Shown here piece by piece: positions 35,901 to 47,345 of a stretch of 54,097 nt of DNA. Every line of letters begins with the position of its first letter. Within the stretch, counting starts at the first letter, position 1. Both the position numbers and the translations under genes were made by a program. This DNA is from Saccoglossus kowalevskii. Taxonomy: Eukaryota; Hemichordata; Enteropneusta; Harrimaniidae. Below the pieces are notes generated by a model, which saw only the letters and a list, made by a program, of their open reading frames with translations, had not been told where the DNA came from and searched no databases. The DNA is taken from contig NW_003116951.1 in the NCBI RefSeq assembly GCF_000003605.2, positions 192,750 to 246,846 on the forward strand. Direction: 5' to 3'.

Positions 35901-38900
35901 CTTAAGGTATGTGGTATTTGGTTTTGTTAAATGAGGCATAGAAACATGTATTGGGGCTGTTTTTATGGATGGTTGTTTGAAAGTGTGTTACTGTTATTGG
36001 TGTGTCCATTCTCAGGGTTTCCGCAAAAGTCTTACCGGTAAATCAAATGTCTTAAAAATGTCTTTTTCCAACTTTGCTATATATATATATTTCTTGAAAA
36101 AGTCAGAAATATGAGGAGCTTTTTGGTGTAGTTTGGAAAAGCTGACGCTTCATCTTTTGAAAATGTTATTCCTGCACTCTGCAATTGTTTAATGTGTTGT
36201 GTAATGAATATCCAACGTATGTATTCTTTGCTTTTACTTATTTTAGCTTCGCTGCCAATTGAGCTTATCATATGAGTGATTGTCCATCGTCCACATCAAC
36301 TTGTTACTTTTTCGACTTCTTCTTGAAAACTACAATTCTTATTGCTTTGATACTTGGTTTATATGTACCTTGGGCAGACCTCTCTCAGATTTGTTCATTT
36401 CATTATGATATCTTCAATTCTCTAATTTTGGTGGATATTTTTGTCATTTTTGGTAAAAAGTGATATTTTCGACTTCTTGTTAAAAAACCGCAAGTCCAAT
36501 TCCTTTGATAATACATTTATAGGTACTACATGTGGACCTTTCTCAGATTTGTTCATTTTGTGATGATATCTTCAATTCTTTAATTTTGATGAATATTTTT
36601 GTCATTTTTGGTAAAAAATTCTTGTTGAAATGTGTGCATTGCTCACAGCGAAGCACTCTCAGCCGACAGACTACATGTACTTGTTATGTTACTGTGAGTT
36701 TATTGCTAAAACCGTTCTTAAATTCACTAAAAATTGATCTCAAATAGATCTTGAAGTTGTGACGTGGTGGTCTATAACTTAAAATACGCAACTAGGTATT
36801 TTTGAGAATCATCATTTAAACTTTTGACACTTAATTGCATTACTGGTATCTTAAAAACCTTACATGATGCATACCAGATAATTACTAAATACACGCTGGT
36901 TACAATATGACTAAGTTAGGAATATTTCGTAATGAATGAAAATTTACCCTTTCATGTGCGCTTCATGTTCATGCATTAACAGCCAAGAAATTGAATTTCC
37001 ATCAGCAGCATTCAATATGAAGCCATGCAATTCTACAATTTATAAAGTTTTGGTTAATTAATGTGACATGTGTAATTATCAGTAAATTTAACTTGCATTA
37101 ATTTTGATCCAATTTGACAAACTATTACTTGATGAAAATTTCTGTTAACAGCATTTTCATTCACTAGTTTCTTTAAACATTTAAAAACACCTTAACAATT
37201 GGCACATTTTTATTTATTTTTGAATAATATCTTTATTTTTTTTAGACCAAACATACATAATTTCCCATTTGCTACAAGTGTTGTTCTAAATTTTTGTAAA
37301 ATTATGGGGGGAAAAATGCAGGTTTTTTGTAAAAAGTTGCTCTGTATAAATGCAGTACTGTTTATAGATGGCACAACAGTCAGTCTCCGGGACACTGGTT
37401 TTTATACAGTTACAAAGTCTGAATGTATTTTAAATGTGACCACAATTTAATAAGAGAGAGACGTAATTTTACGCATTATATCTGCCAGTTTGTGTCTGTG
37501 TATGTTTTCTTGAGTTACAATAAAAAAAAAAAATATACAATGATGCAGGTAAAACACTGAACAGTAGCTTCCATGGCAACATGTATGATAAATAGAAAAT
37601 AATGGTTTCCCAGGAAACAAGCTTGAGCGTTCCTTTTCATATTTTTGTTCATTACTAATTTACTTCAATATAAAAGCTGAGCACAGCATAAAATATCTGT
37701 TGGCCTGCTTATTTTAACTAAATTTCTTTTTTTATTTGATTTGATTACAGCAATTGAATCATCCAAATGTTATTAAATACCTAGCTTCTTTTATTGAAGA
37801 TAATGAATTAAATATTGTATTAGAATTGGCAGATGCAGGCGATCTGTCCAGAATGATTAAGGTAACTGTAGTTCATACACTGCGTCTATTGACTATTCTG
37901 TCAACAAACATGTGCGCAAAAACTTAAGTACTTTTTTTCTGATTCCTGTATTTATTTTGAACCATACCAACATGATTTGTTACCTTTGCTAATTATTATC
38001 GACAGTGTTAAGAATTTACACCACTTTGGGAGACATACAATTGTTTCTTATAGTGAAGTGTTTACTATAATATTAAAGCATACTGTAGAATACTTTATTT
38101 TAGCTGGAATTAATTTTCGCTGAAAAGACATTTTAGGTGTTTTGTATGTAATTTATTTTCACTGATTGTTGACGAGTTGAATGTAAAATATAGGAAAAAG
38201 GGTATATACACTGGATTTTATTTTCACTGAATTATTCCTTCAGCAAAAATAGCGAAAATTAATTCCAAGCGAAAATAAAGTATTCTACAGTATAATGCAT
38301 TGTGTTCGTCATGAGCTGAAGACATGCAATGTGTTCAGTATACTGTAGAATACTTTTTTTTCGCTTGGAATTTATTTTTGCTATTTTCGCTGAAGGGATG
38401 ATTCCGTAAAAATAAAATCCAACGAATATACTTTTTTTCGTATATTTCACATTAAACTCATCAAAAATCAGTGAAAATAAATTCCATACAAAACGTCCAA
38501 AAAGCCTTTCCAGTGAAAATTAATTTCAGTGAAAATAAAGTATTCCACAGTATATCAGTAAATTGGTTATAGTTTCAGGGTGACTATTTCTCAAGAGTAC
38601 TTTTCTGTGTCGAATATATTTCAGCATTTTAAAAAACAAAAGCGATTGATACCAGAGAGAACAATATGGAAATATTTTGTGCAGTTGTGTAGTGCGTTGG
38701 ATCACATGCACTCCAGACGGGTAATGCATCGAGGTAGGTTGCTATCATTCGATCAGAGTTTCTGTTTCCTATGTCAGCATGTCCATGCTAATTCCTCTCT
38801 AATCTAGCACCTCAGTTGAACGTTTACGCATCAAGTTCATTGTACTATACTCGTAGGTGATCAGATGTTTCGAATTATTGTCCATTTTGTCTGAAATTAC

Positions 38901-41112
38901 TGTAAAATACTTTATTTTCACTTGGAATTAATTTTCGCTAATTTTGCTGAAGAATGATTCAGTGAAAATAAAATCTAGCAAATATATCATTTTTTCTATA
39001 TTTTACATTCAACTTGCCAAAAAATCAGTGAAAATAAATTTCATACAAAACACCCAAAATTCTTTTCAACGAAAATTAATTCCAGCTAAGATAAAGTATT
39101 TTACAGTATAACATATCCTGAATCGCTTTTTTGAGATGATTTGATAACATTTTCTGTAAAATCTAAAAATAACAGTTTGTAAATATGTTCTGGACCATTC
39201 TGGATTGCACATACCAGGGTAATAAGTTATTGGTGCACCTCTACCCCCCCCCCCTCGAATTTAAACAAAAATAACCAACTGGCAGTCATTTAATAACTCT
39301 GAGATATTTCTTTTCAGACATCAAGCCAGCCAATGTGTTCATTACAGCAGCGGGTGTGGTTAAACTTGGTGACCTCGGCCTCGGACGTTTCTTCAGTTCC
39401 AAGACAACAGCTGCACATTCTCTAGTGGGGACGCCTTATTACATGTCGCCAGAACGAATACACGAGAACGGTTACAATTTCAAATCAGATATGTGGTCTT
39501 TGGGCTGTCTTCTCTACGAGGTATGTCTATGTTTTCGGCAACATAGTTGATTACTTTGCTTTTAAATAATTGTTTCAAAAAAGGAAAGTCAAGTATTATT
39601 TATTTATCTTGGGGTTAATTTAATTTAATTATTTAATTGAAGTTAATTTAATTATTATTAACAATGCAATTCAATTTACCTTCCATGAATTGTTGCACTT
39701 ACTCAACATATAGTGGATTTCACCATGGCAACCACATTGTATGTTTAGTACTATGCAACATGATCAGTACTGATCTACTGCAACTATTTATGCATATCTA
39801 GTGGTATGTCTTTTATGCAACAGAAAATTGATGTTAGGATCTTGAAAAATCTTATTTACGAATTTTTTAATTAAAATTAAATTGTTCCTGTTAGAGGCAC
39901 ACTGTCGGTCAACCTCAATTATGCATTAGTAAATGTATCTTCATTAGTTGCTGTGGCCTCCCCATTGAGTCTGTGGCACACTCACCTAGGATCGGTTTTG
40001 GGGGTTCAGCCCTGGATGGGATTTGAAATTGCTCGACACTTTAAATCATTTTTTTATTCTCAGATGGCTGCTCTGCAGTCTCCATTCTATGGAGATAAAA
40101 TGAATCTGTATTCACTGTGTAAGAAAATAGAACAATGTGACTACCCTCCACTGCCAGCTGAGCATTACTCTGAGGAGGTAAGTGAATCAGACTTCAGATT
40201 CAGATTGTTTGTTTTTTTATTCATATACGGTTGATTCATTCCCCAAGAGAATATTATATTCATGATTGGTATATGTAGACTAATCTTATACTGGATGATG
40301 TCATGATTCTGTGCTGTCATTGGTCAGTTAACAATCACATGGGTTTGAACAATCAGTTTTAAAAAATCTATAATTTTACATTCTCTTTATACCGTAGCTA
40401 TTATACTTGTTGAAAGAAAAGATTTTTTTCATATTTTTTCTGGCGCTTACATATTCATCTTTTGACACAAATGCCATGAGATAACCCTGAGACTTGTTGT
40501 CACTCAAGTAGTGCTCCATTCTCTCCTGTCTTCCCATTCACCGTTTTCGTAATCTATGTAACCATGGTAACTGTAACCATGGTAGTAACAGTGGATGCAA
40601 TGAAAGGAGATAATGGAACACTATTTAATTTTTCTGACTTTCTTGTTCTCAACAACATTTCTCTGTTTTCACTACAAAGTACTGTGAAATACTTTATTTT
40701 AGCTGGAATTAATTTGGGCTGAAAAGACTTTTTGGGTGTTTTGTATGGATTTTATTTTCACTGATTTTTTACGAGTTAAATGTAAAATATAGGAAAAAAA
40801 GAATATTCGCTTGATTTTATTTTCACTGAATCATTCTTTCAGCAAAAATAGCGAAAATTAATTCCAAGCCAAAATAAAGTATTTTACAGTATATTTTACT
40901 GTAAACTGTTGAAATTTATTTGGGAAAATCATGTAATTTACAAATAGGTTAAGTGTGATGACATCGCTATTTTATTTATTAAATTATTTCAGCTGAGAAG
41001 TCTTGTGGCAATGTGTATCAATCCTGATCCTGAGCAAAGACCTGATGTTTCTCATGTGTACGAAGTGGCCAAAAAAATGCACATGCAGAGCTTGCAGCAA
41101 CAATCAAGCTAG
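32928..41112 (+). CDS. NEK7: NIMA-related mitotic kinase, NEK6/NEK7 type
   Basis: Seven coding exons: 32928-33098, 35844-35906, 37751-37861, 38625-38733, 39318-39520, 40064-40177, 40993-41112. All ends are GT-AG and the joined frame gives 296 residues (human NEK7 302). It is a serine/threonine kinase that in vertebrates acts downstream of NEK9 in spindle assembly and cytokinesis; NEK7 also licenses NLRP3. Visible: a short N-terminal tail; glycine loop GRGQFS (about 32-37); VALKK with Lys54; Tyr88 of IKY, matching NEK7 Tyr97 of the autoinhibitory Tyr-down state; HRD at 150-152; DLG at 170-172 instead of DFG, as in the family; activation segment [13 protein letters not shown] with Ser186 matching the NEK9-phosphorylated Ser195. 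There is no coiled coil or regulatory C-terminus, as expected for NEK6/7. The ATG context is acaATGG. Probably the single pre-duplication relative of vertebrate NEK6 and NEK7; the symbol is by closest similarity, and NEK6 is equally defensible. Confidence 0.97.
33842..34065 (-). mobile_element. TA-flanked hairpin MITE family D, copy D4 (inverted, NEK intron 1)
   Basis: Left end CTTGTAAAATACTTTATTTT at 33844 (one inserted base against consensus), right end AAGTATTCTACAG at 34063, TA both sides. Inverted relative to D1. Confidence 0.87.
34957..35544. mobile_element. Fold-back element with about 110-bp imperfect inverted arms (NEK intron 1)
   Basis: The left arm GCTTAGCCCGAGCTAAG ... AACATTGCCAGTTAAGTTGC ... 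TGACTGGTTTGTTAT (34957-35110) is mirrored at about 35428-35544 (GCAAACCAGTCAGCAACTTA, GCAATGTTGCTATTTTGGTG, GCCTGTGCTAAGC). About 320 bp separate the arms. No ORF. Confidence 0.8.
36243..36690 (+). repeat. Dispersed repeat family H, most complete copy (NEK intron 2)
   Basis: Begins TTAGCTTCGCTGCC, then GAGCTTATCATATGAGTGAT and TGTCCATCGTCC. Contains the CTTTTTCGACTTCTTCTTG block and two rounds of the GGACCTTTCTCAGATTTGTTC-type block, and ends AGCCGACAGACTACATGTAC. The internal near-duplication (36300-36475 against 36476-36620) shows the family has a tandem core. Confidence 0.82.
38081..38292 (-). mobile_element. TA-flanked hairpin MITE family D, copy D5 (inverted, NEK intron 3)
   Basis: CTGTAGAATACTTTATTTTA at 38083, AAGTATTCTACAG ending 38290, TA both sides. 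It starts with the AGCTGGAATTAATTTTCGCT end, so it is inverted relative to D1. 52 bp separate it from D6. Confidence 0.92.
38341..38552 (+). mobile_element. TA-flanked hairpin MITE family D, copy D6 (NEK intron 3)
   Basis: CTGTAGAATACTTTTTTTTC at 38343, AAGTATTCCACAG ending 38550, TA both sides. D1 orientation, hence opposite to D5. Ends 74 bp before exon 4. Confidence 0.92.
38898..39108 (+). mobile_element. TA-flanked hairpin MITE family D, copy D7 (NEK intron 4)
   Basis: CTGTAAAATACTTTATTTTC at 38900, AAGTATTTTACAG ending 39106, TA both sides. D1 orientation. Confidence 0.92.
40509..40623. mobile_element. Short TIR element (NEK intron 6)
   Basis: TAGTGCTCCATTCTCTCCTG at the left is mirrored by AGGAGATAATGGAACACTA at the right. 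It contains two copies of GTAACCATGGTA. Related to sequence at about 1670-1790. 115 bp, no ORF. Confidence 0.7.
40680..40891 (-). mobile_element. TA-flanked hairpin MITE family D, copy D8 (inverted, NEK intron 6)
   Basis: CTGTGAAATACTTTATTTTA at 40682, AAGTATTTTACAG ending 40889, TA both sides. Ends about 100 bp before exon 7. Inverted relative to D1. Confidence 0.91.
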
Positions 41113-41539
41113 AGTCAGCCTTCCACTCCTGCCTTATTATCGCTTTGAAAACACAATCACCAGATTACAATGCAATGATCATGTGACTAAATCAGGTGAT
41201 CAGTGTTCTCAGAAACGTTTCACGCTCACAATCAACTATGTTGCATAGTTTCAGGATGCAAATCTACTTAAATACTGAATTTATAGACATTGAGAAAACT
41301 AAGCATCTTAGATAAAAAAAAAAAAAAGAGTAGTAAGTATAAATTCCTCACATGATCCAGGCAACACAGTTGCTAGTTTTATGAATGCAATATATTTTTC
41401 ACATGGTTGGTATTTCTTGTTATATCAATTCTGATTGGATGCTGCTAAATGAATGATGTATCACAGCATTTGATTGGTCAGTACGCAGCTGTGCTGTGTT
41501 TTCCTTTTATTTCACTAATTCTTATTGGGTTATTTGTGT

Positions 41540-41545
41540 AATAAA
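41540..41545 (+). terminator. Candidate NEK poly(A) signal
   Basis: AATAAA 427 nt after the stop codon. Other hexamers occur farther downstream, so a longer 3' UTR is possible. Confidence 0.4.
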
Positions 41546-41787
41546 TTTTGAATTATTTATTCAGTTTATAAATATTTAATTGTACATATCAATAACCATC
41601 AAGTTCCTTATTAATACTTGTCTACTTTTCCTTGATGTTTATGTGGTGAGATTTCCTACTTTCAGGTATACTGACTGAATCTTGTATTTGTAAATTTCTT
41701 CAATTCTAATTGTATTTTAAGCACACTATCACTTTTAGCACAGACTGCTTGAACTTTTGTCATTTTAAAAAAATAACGCATTTCTGT

Positions 41788-41920
41788 TTAAAGGGCGGCA
41801 GTCGTCGTGCCGCGTCCTGTTCGATATGGGACTCGTAACGACGTATACTACGCGTGTAAAATACATTGTTTATTTACATGAAATTCCAACACGCGCTGCG
41901 CGACGACCACCACGCTTTAA
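41788..41920. mobile_element. Short TTAA-flanked MITE related to family B (B4)
   Basis: TTAA at 41788-41791 and 41917-41920. Ends AGGGCGGCAGTCGTCGTGCC and CGCGACGACCACCACGCT match the B termini. The 125-bp interior differs, so it is a deletion derivative or sister family. Confidence 0.85.
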
Positions 41921-43613
41921 AGATTTTGGAAAATGATGCCTATCTACAGCGTTCTCTCCTAGAAATTAACATACCATCATTTACATGACAATGTAATATG
42001 TTAATCAGTTTGTATATTGTTATGATAGTGGAACTCTATTGATTCTTCAAATTACAGAGTTGGGGTCTCTACTCTATAATAAACTAGGACGCCCATTATC
42101 TAGTCCAAAATGAAAAAATGGAATTTTTGGAAAAATATCTAGCAACAAAATTTTGATGTGAAAAATTCTGGAGTTTCAAAGTGAACAGGAAGTATTATAC
42201 TCAGACATTCCACAAAATAATAATATTTGAGAAAAAGTCCTAAGATAACTATTCCTAATTAATTCCTACTGGTACCAGTAACAATTTGTGTCAAGTAGGT
42301 TTGGGAATTAGCACTTAACTCGTTTCCATGGAAATTGTATTTTGAAATGAACGCTCTGGGCATTCATGCAGCAAAATAATTTGTGACCCTCCACTTTGAT
42401 TGGATGATTTCACCACTCTGATTGGGCCATTTAAAAATAGCATTATGACATGTACAGATTCAGGCTGAATTAAAGATTGTATGTAATTTCATAGGATACC
42501 AAAAAAAGAAAGAAAAAAATGGGGTCATCGGGAAAGTTTTGAGAATTTGCCCTTTCGCACTGATATTTTGGGGGAAATGCCATGTCAGGCATCCAGTACT
42601 TGTATATTATTGCAAAAAATTGAGATATAGCTCCAAAAATGTTTCATTATTTTATTTGGAGTGTTATCATTTATTTAATCACAAAAATTTACAAGTCTAC
42701 TAAATTTAATTTAATAAATCAAAAATACCAAGATTATAGTTTAATAACTAGTTACAGACTCCAGGACGTTGATCTCTTACCGGTACTTAATCATTTTACT
42801 CAATTTTTGTCGTCATTTTGGGTATTGTGCTTTGTGTGTCTTGTTTAAAATTTTTGAAATCATGATTGCCCATGGTAAAATTAAAAATAATGTTTTTTTT
42901 TTGTATTTTCTGAAAGTTGTGAAAATGTTGTGCTAGTTGAGTAAAACTCAGTTGTTTTTGTTGTTGAGGGAAAGTAATACAATTTAGTATGGCTCCCTAC
43001 CAGAACATTCTGATATTGATGATTGTCGAGATTAGTTGTTTCACTCCCGCAACTTTGTTTCCTTTTTCTGAGCTGGTAAAAAATCCATCTAAAGGTTCAA
43101 TGAATTTGAAACATGTCTAACTTCTCTCAGTGTTTTCTGAATTTGTTGAAGCAGATTAATTCTGAACCTTGATTGGCAAACAGGATCCATGTGCATTCCC
43201 TATATTCCAGTCTCTAGCGACATAGTGCTTCTGTTACATAAAAAATTACTTGAATGGGTCATGTTGTTCAGTGCTGCCTCTGTGTAGTAGTTTGTGATTT
43301 AAATATGACAAATCCCACGAAAAAATACTGTTGACATACTGTTGACCTTGAACAGCTCCCCCCCCCCCCCCGATTTACATAGCTGAAACGCTTCACCACT
43401 GGAGGGTGCAACTTGCAGGAAATTATGTATTGTAAACATATCAACGTCCACACGAACAAATCTGAATGCAAATTAAAGGATGATAGTTGAGGTCGTAGTC
43501 AACCGTGTATGTACATGTTTTGTGTTGATAAACATTGATTTATAGATCTGTACAACGCTCACAAGTCACCATCTTTTTTTGTATGTGACCCATATGTTGA
43601 ACATATGTGGTTA

Positions 43614-43661
43614 GATGACCCACCGTCCCTCAACACAGGTGTTGAGGGACGGTGGATGACC
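43614..43661. repeat. Perfect hairpin with flanking 7-bp direct repeats
   Basis: A perfect inverted repeat with 16-bp arms (CACCGTCCCTCAACAC, 43621-43636) and a 2-nt centre AG (right arm 43639-43654). It is bracketed by GATGACC at 43614-43620 and 43655-43661. Same architecture as 1302-1353, but unrelated sequence. Confidence 0.87.
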
Positions 43662-43746
43662 ACAGCCATTTAATCGGTGATTCATCGTCATTGAGATTCA
43701 CAATCCATGGACGTTATATGTATTATTCAACGTTGTACACAGTATT

Positions 43747-44107
43747 AATAGGTGATTTTCCGTACAACTGCTATATCTCGCGAGATGCATGAAAGACGCG
43801 CGTCAAACGTCTGCCGCAAAAATCGAACGATTTGATTTTGAACTCGAATTTCTTTATTTCGTAGCTCACATCGACCGGCCGATCTTTGACAGAGGAATAT
43901 TGCATTTGAATATCCTCTTTTAATCGAAATTGTCTATCATCAAATGTGTACAGCACATTATTGACATGGAAATGTCCCCCAAAATACTTTGGCGTTTGTC
44001 GAATCTCACGCGATGTTTGACGCCACTACGACCTTTGTTTGTCCTGTTTTTACATTCGATTTTAAGCATAACGCGTGATTCTCGCAGTGAACGGAAAATG
44101 GTCTATT
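43747..44107. mobile_element. TIR element family F, copy 2
   Basis: The right end AACGGAAAATGGTCTATT is intact. The left end AATAGGTGATTTTCCGTACA is eroded. The interior aligns with 4452-4810 throughout (GAACTCGAATTTCTTTATTT, GCGATGTTTGACGCCACTAC). Confidence 0.88.
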
Positions 44108-44753
44108 ATCTCAGTGTTTGGAATAATTCTGCATAGTAGCAATTCTCGCAGCCGTCCAGTTTTCAAATTCAAACAACTCTAATACTTTTATATAAATATC
44201 TGTTAATTAGTGTTTGTTGTATTGCTCTTTGAAATATTGCAGTTTTGTATTTTAAATTTTAAAATCTATACACATCTATTTGTAAAATATAAATGCATTT
44301 ACTTTCTGTTAATAAACAGTGCACATTTCTGCGACCAGTCATATAATTGTGCTGTTCATCCGGATACATGATCTCCTTCAGTGCAGCAATTAAACTGACC
44401 TGGACAGTGTATGTGGCTCGAGAGTAGGCTGAAAAATGTGTCAGTTTATGCGTTCATACAGGTTTGACCATATTTGATTGACGGGATTTCCAAGAATCAC
44501 AGTCAATGCCTCATTTCTATCAAAAGAAGCTCATCGTCTTATTTATCTCGTGAAATGTCAAAAGTTATACTAATACAATTATTGTAATGTTCAAGCATTT
44601 GTAACCATGGTGATGCAATGTGCACCAATGAAAGTCATTCATTCACTTTGCATTGCCAACTCCAAGGAGTAACTGTATTTTATAAATTATGTGATTATTG
44701 TCTAAACTTACATTATAGTTGTAATAATTCCAATCAGTCTTGCACTGATTTAC

Positions 44754-45045
44754 TTAAAGGGCGGTAGTCGTCGCGCCATGCATGCGCAAGATATATGGGT
44801 CACATATAAACAAAGATGGCAACTTTGACTGTTGGGCAGAATACAAACTGAGACGTTGCCAAGCTTTATTTTTTAGGTAATGGGAAGGTATCGAAGGAGT
44901 CTCCGGCGGTAATCAGTGCAAGTCGCGCCTAGGTCAAACCTCATACTTGTGATTTCCATTAGAAGAGCGCATTGGATTGTGGGAAAATCAATGTTTATCA
45001 ACACAAATGTCGCACATGCGCAGCGCGATGACTACCGCTCTTTAA
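44754..45045. mobile_element. TTAA-flanked MITE family B, copy B2
   Basis: TTAA at 44754-44757 and 45042-45045. Ends AGGGCGGTAGTCGTCGCGCC and GCGATGACTACCGCTCT. 284 bp, no ORF. Confidence 0.92.
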
Positions 45046-45641
45046 ACATTGGTCGCTATTCATCTTAATTTGTTGTCTATTTTGTAGTCAGGGTTTTTGT
45101 GTTTCCTGCCAACGGGGCAATCTGTTGCTCACACTGTCATAACCTTTGTTTTCATGGTGTTTTAATTCACTACAAATCTGTAACAATTTACTGTATTTGT
45201 AAGTGTGTTTTGAATTGTGTCTGAAATACTCTGTTGTATGTGTGTCTGATATCTGCACTACAATATCCTGCAGTGTTCTTTTTTTTTTATTGATAAACGT
45301 GTTTGACAATTTTACCAGGAATTTTTTTTTGTGAGACCTATCGCTGATCATTTTAATCCTTTGAACTCAAAATAATAAACCTACTTATTTTTTTTTCTCT
45401 CCATTTTTTGAAAATATTGATGAAAGTCTGTTGGCAATAAACAATGATATTCATCTGGTAAAATTTCAACAACAAAATTGTTAGCAAATTTGCAAAATAA
45501 TGCACCAACGTTTTTAGGTGAAAACATGACAGTATTTAAAAGAGATGAAGCTATCAGAAAATATTTTATTTGTGTACGGTTAGAAGGTTTATTTCCCATA
45601 TATTGTGCACGGCATGGGTATTACTATATACTGGGCGGGAT

Positions 45642-45807
45642 TTAAAGCGGGAGGGGTCGTCACCTGCGCACATGCGGGAATTGAGTCCCAATCGACGTTA
45701 ACAATACACGCTAAAAATGCAAAGGCTCATGGGTAGACGCTCGTTTGTAAACAATGACACACTATGGCCATCTAACGCATGCGCAGGTGACGTCTCCCAC
45801 GCTTCAA
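45642..45807. mobile_element. TTAA-flanked MITE family A, copy A4
   Basis: TTAA at 45642-45645; right target copy mutated to TCAA (45804-45807). Ends AGCGGGAGGGGTCGTCACCT and GACGTCTCCCACGCT. D1-like interior absent; A1 interior present in the same orientation. Confidence 0.9.
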
Positions 45808-46305
45808 TATTTTAGTTCTTGATATTAAAAAAAATGTTTTGACTGTAATAATGTCAAATAGTATTTTCTTGCAGCCGTGTGTGCTGGGTGTATGAACACC
45901 TTGTTATCTTTTGTATGTATAAATATATATTTTAGGCTGGTTTTATTTGTTTTAGATTTTATCTGTTCAATAAAAAAGAGTCTGAAAAAGTATATTTCTT
46001 GTTTTTGTTTTGTTTTCCTGTGAATGCAAGATGTAGCTGAAGACGCAGTGTGTATGTCTTTATTCTGAAGTGTCTACACACTTCACGAAATAAACTATAC
46101 CGTAATACTTTTTTCTATAATAAAAACATCACTTTCAGAGCAAACTAAAAACATAAAATATGTTCCTAACTTTCCTACATATTTTATTTTGAGAATACGG
46201 AGAGACTCTGTTTTTGGATAATGGTGTATATTCGTATGGATCTGTCAGCAATGTGACATTTTGTCCAAAATTAGGAAATACAGTTGCATTACATTAGAAG
46301 TCCTA

Positions 46306-46590
46306 TTAAAGGGTGGTAGGTAATCAACGCGCCACGCATGGGCGAGATATAGGTATCTAGCATAAACAAAGATAGCCACTTTGACTGTTGCCCAGATCAA
46401 CGAGTACAGAGACGTTACCAAGCTTTAATGAGGTATTTTTAGGTGATTGGAAGGTATCGAAGAAGTCACCGGCGGTAATTAGTGCAAGTTGCGCTCAGGT
46501 CAAACCTCATAGCGCATTGGATTATGGGAAAACCAATGTTCATCAACACAAATGTCGCACACGCGCAGCGCAACAACCACCGCCCTTTAA
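46306..46590. mobile_element. TTAA-flanked MITE family B, copy B3
   Basis: TTAA at 46306-46309 and 46587-46590. Ends AGGGTGGTAGGTAATCAACG and CGCAACAACCACCGCCCT. Same orientation as B2. Confidence 0.92.
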
Positions 46591-47084
46591 CATTTTCGTA
46601 AGAAAAATTTGTTAGTGTTCCAAATCACCATGCAATTGCTCATTGTGTCTAATCGAGCATACAAGTATAAAAACACAAAGTATATTTTGGTATGCATAAA
46701 TGTGTATATCCACGATGTACGACGACCACTGGCCATTTCTGAAGTCACCAATAACAGAGGCTGAAGCCCGTCACTTGTCCAAACAAAAGGGGTATATGTA
46801 TCTGTAGTTGGGGGCGTATAAGGTGAATTTAGCAGGCACAGGATCACGCCCTCCACCCTTTCAAACCACCAACCATGGACCTTCAAAATGTGCCATCTAA
46901 CCTTGTGTTATTTTGATAGTAATAAGGATCATTCACGATGTGTAATCAAGAATTAAAGTCGAGAGTTGTAAAGCTATAACGTAAACACCAAATAAACTGT
47001 TGATAACGAGTCTTGTTATGTTCGAACCTTGGTAGGTCTATGTGTTATGTAATAGGGGTGGTAAAGGGGTATACGTTACACTGA

Positions 47085-47345
47085 AATAAAAACGGCATTT
47101 TACGTTTTTATAGGAAGTAAGATGAAAGTTCCATTTGCAGTAAAAAAAAATGGGTTTTTACACTTCACAAAAAGAGCAAATTCCTAATTACATTCTTATA
47201 CTATTGTTGATAATTTTTGTTTAAGAATCAGAATTGGAAATTGTGTATGAATTACAAAAATGCTTTATACGCTTACAAAAAATAATATCTTTGTACAAAT
47301 TACTGATGAATAAAATAGCTGATTACATTTTACACCTTTCCCATG
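47085..47345 (+). repeat. Dispersed repeat family G, copy 2
   Basis: AAAACGGCATTTTACGTTTT, then GGGTTTTTACACTTCACA, CGCTTACAAAAAATAATATC and ATAGCTGATTACATTTTACA, in the same order as copy 1. 3' part shortened. Confidence 0.82.

Larger units (their letters stand above)
41113..43613. other. NEK 3' UTR and spacer
   Basis: The first part is the kinase 3' UTR. The rest is AT-rich with no recognised exon. Poly-C tract at 43358-43370. Confidence 0.5.

Noticed and set aside
46587-46886. 99-codon minus-strand frame rich in Trp, Tyr and Leu
   Set aside because: It begins next to MITE B3; no signal peptide, domain or splice evidence that I can recognise.
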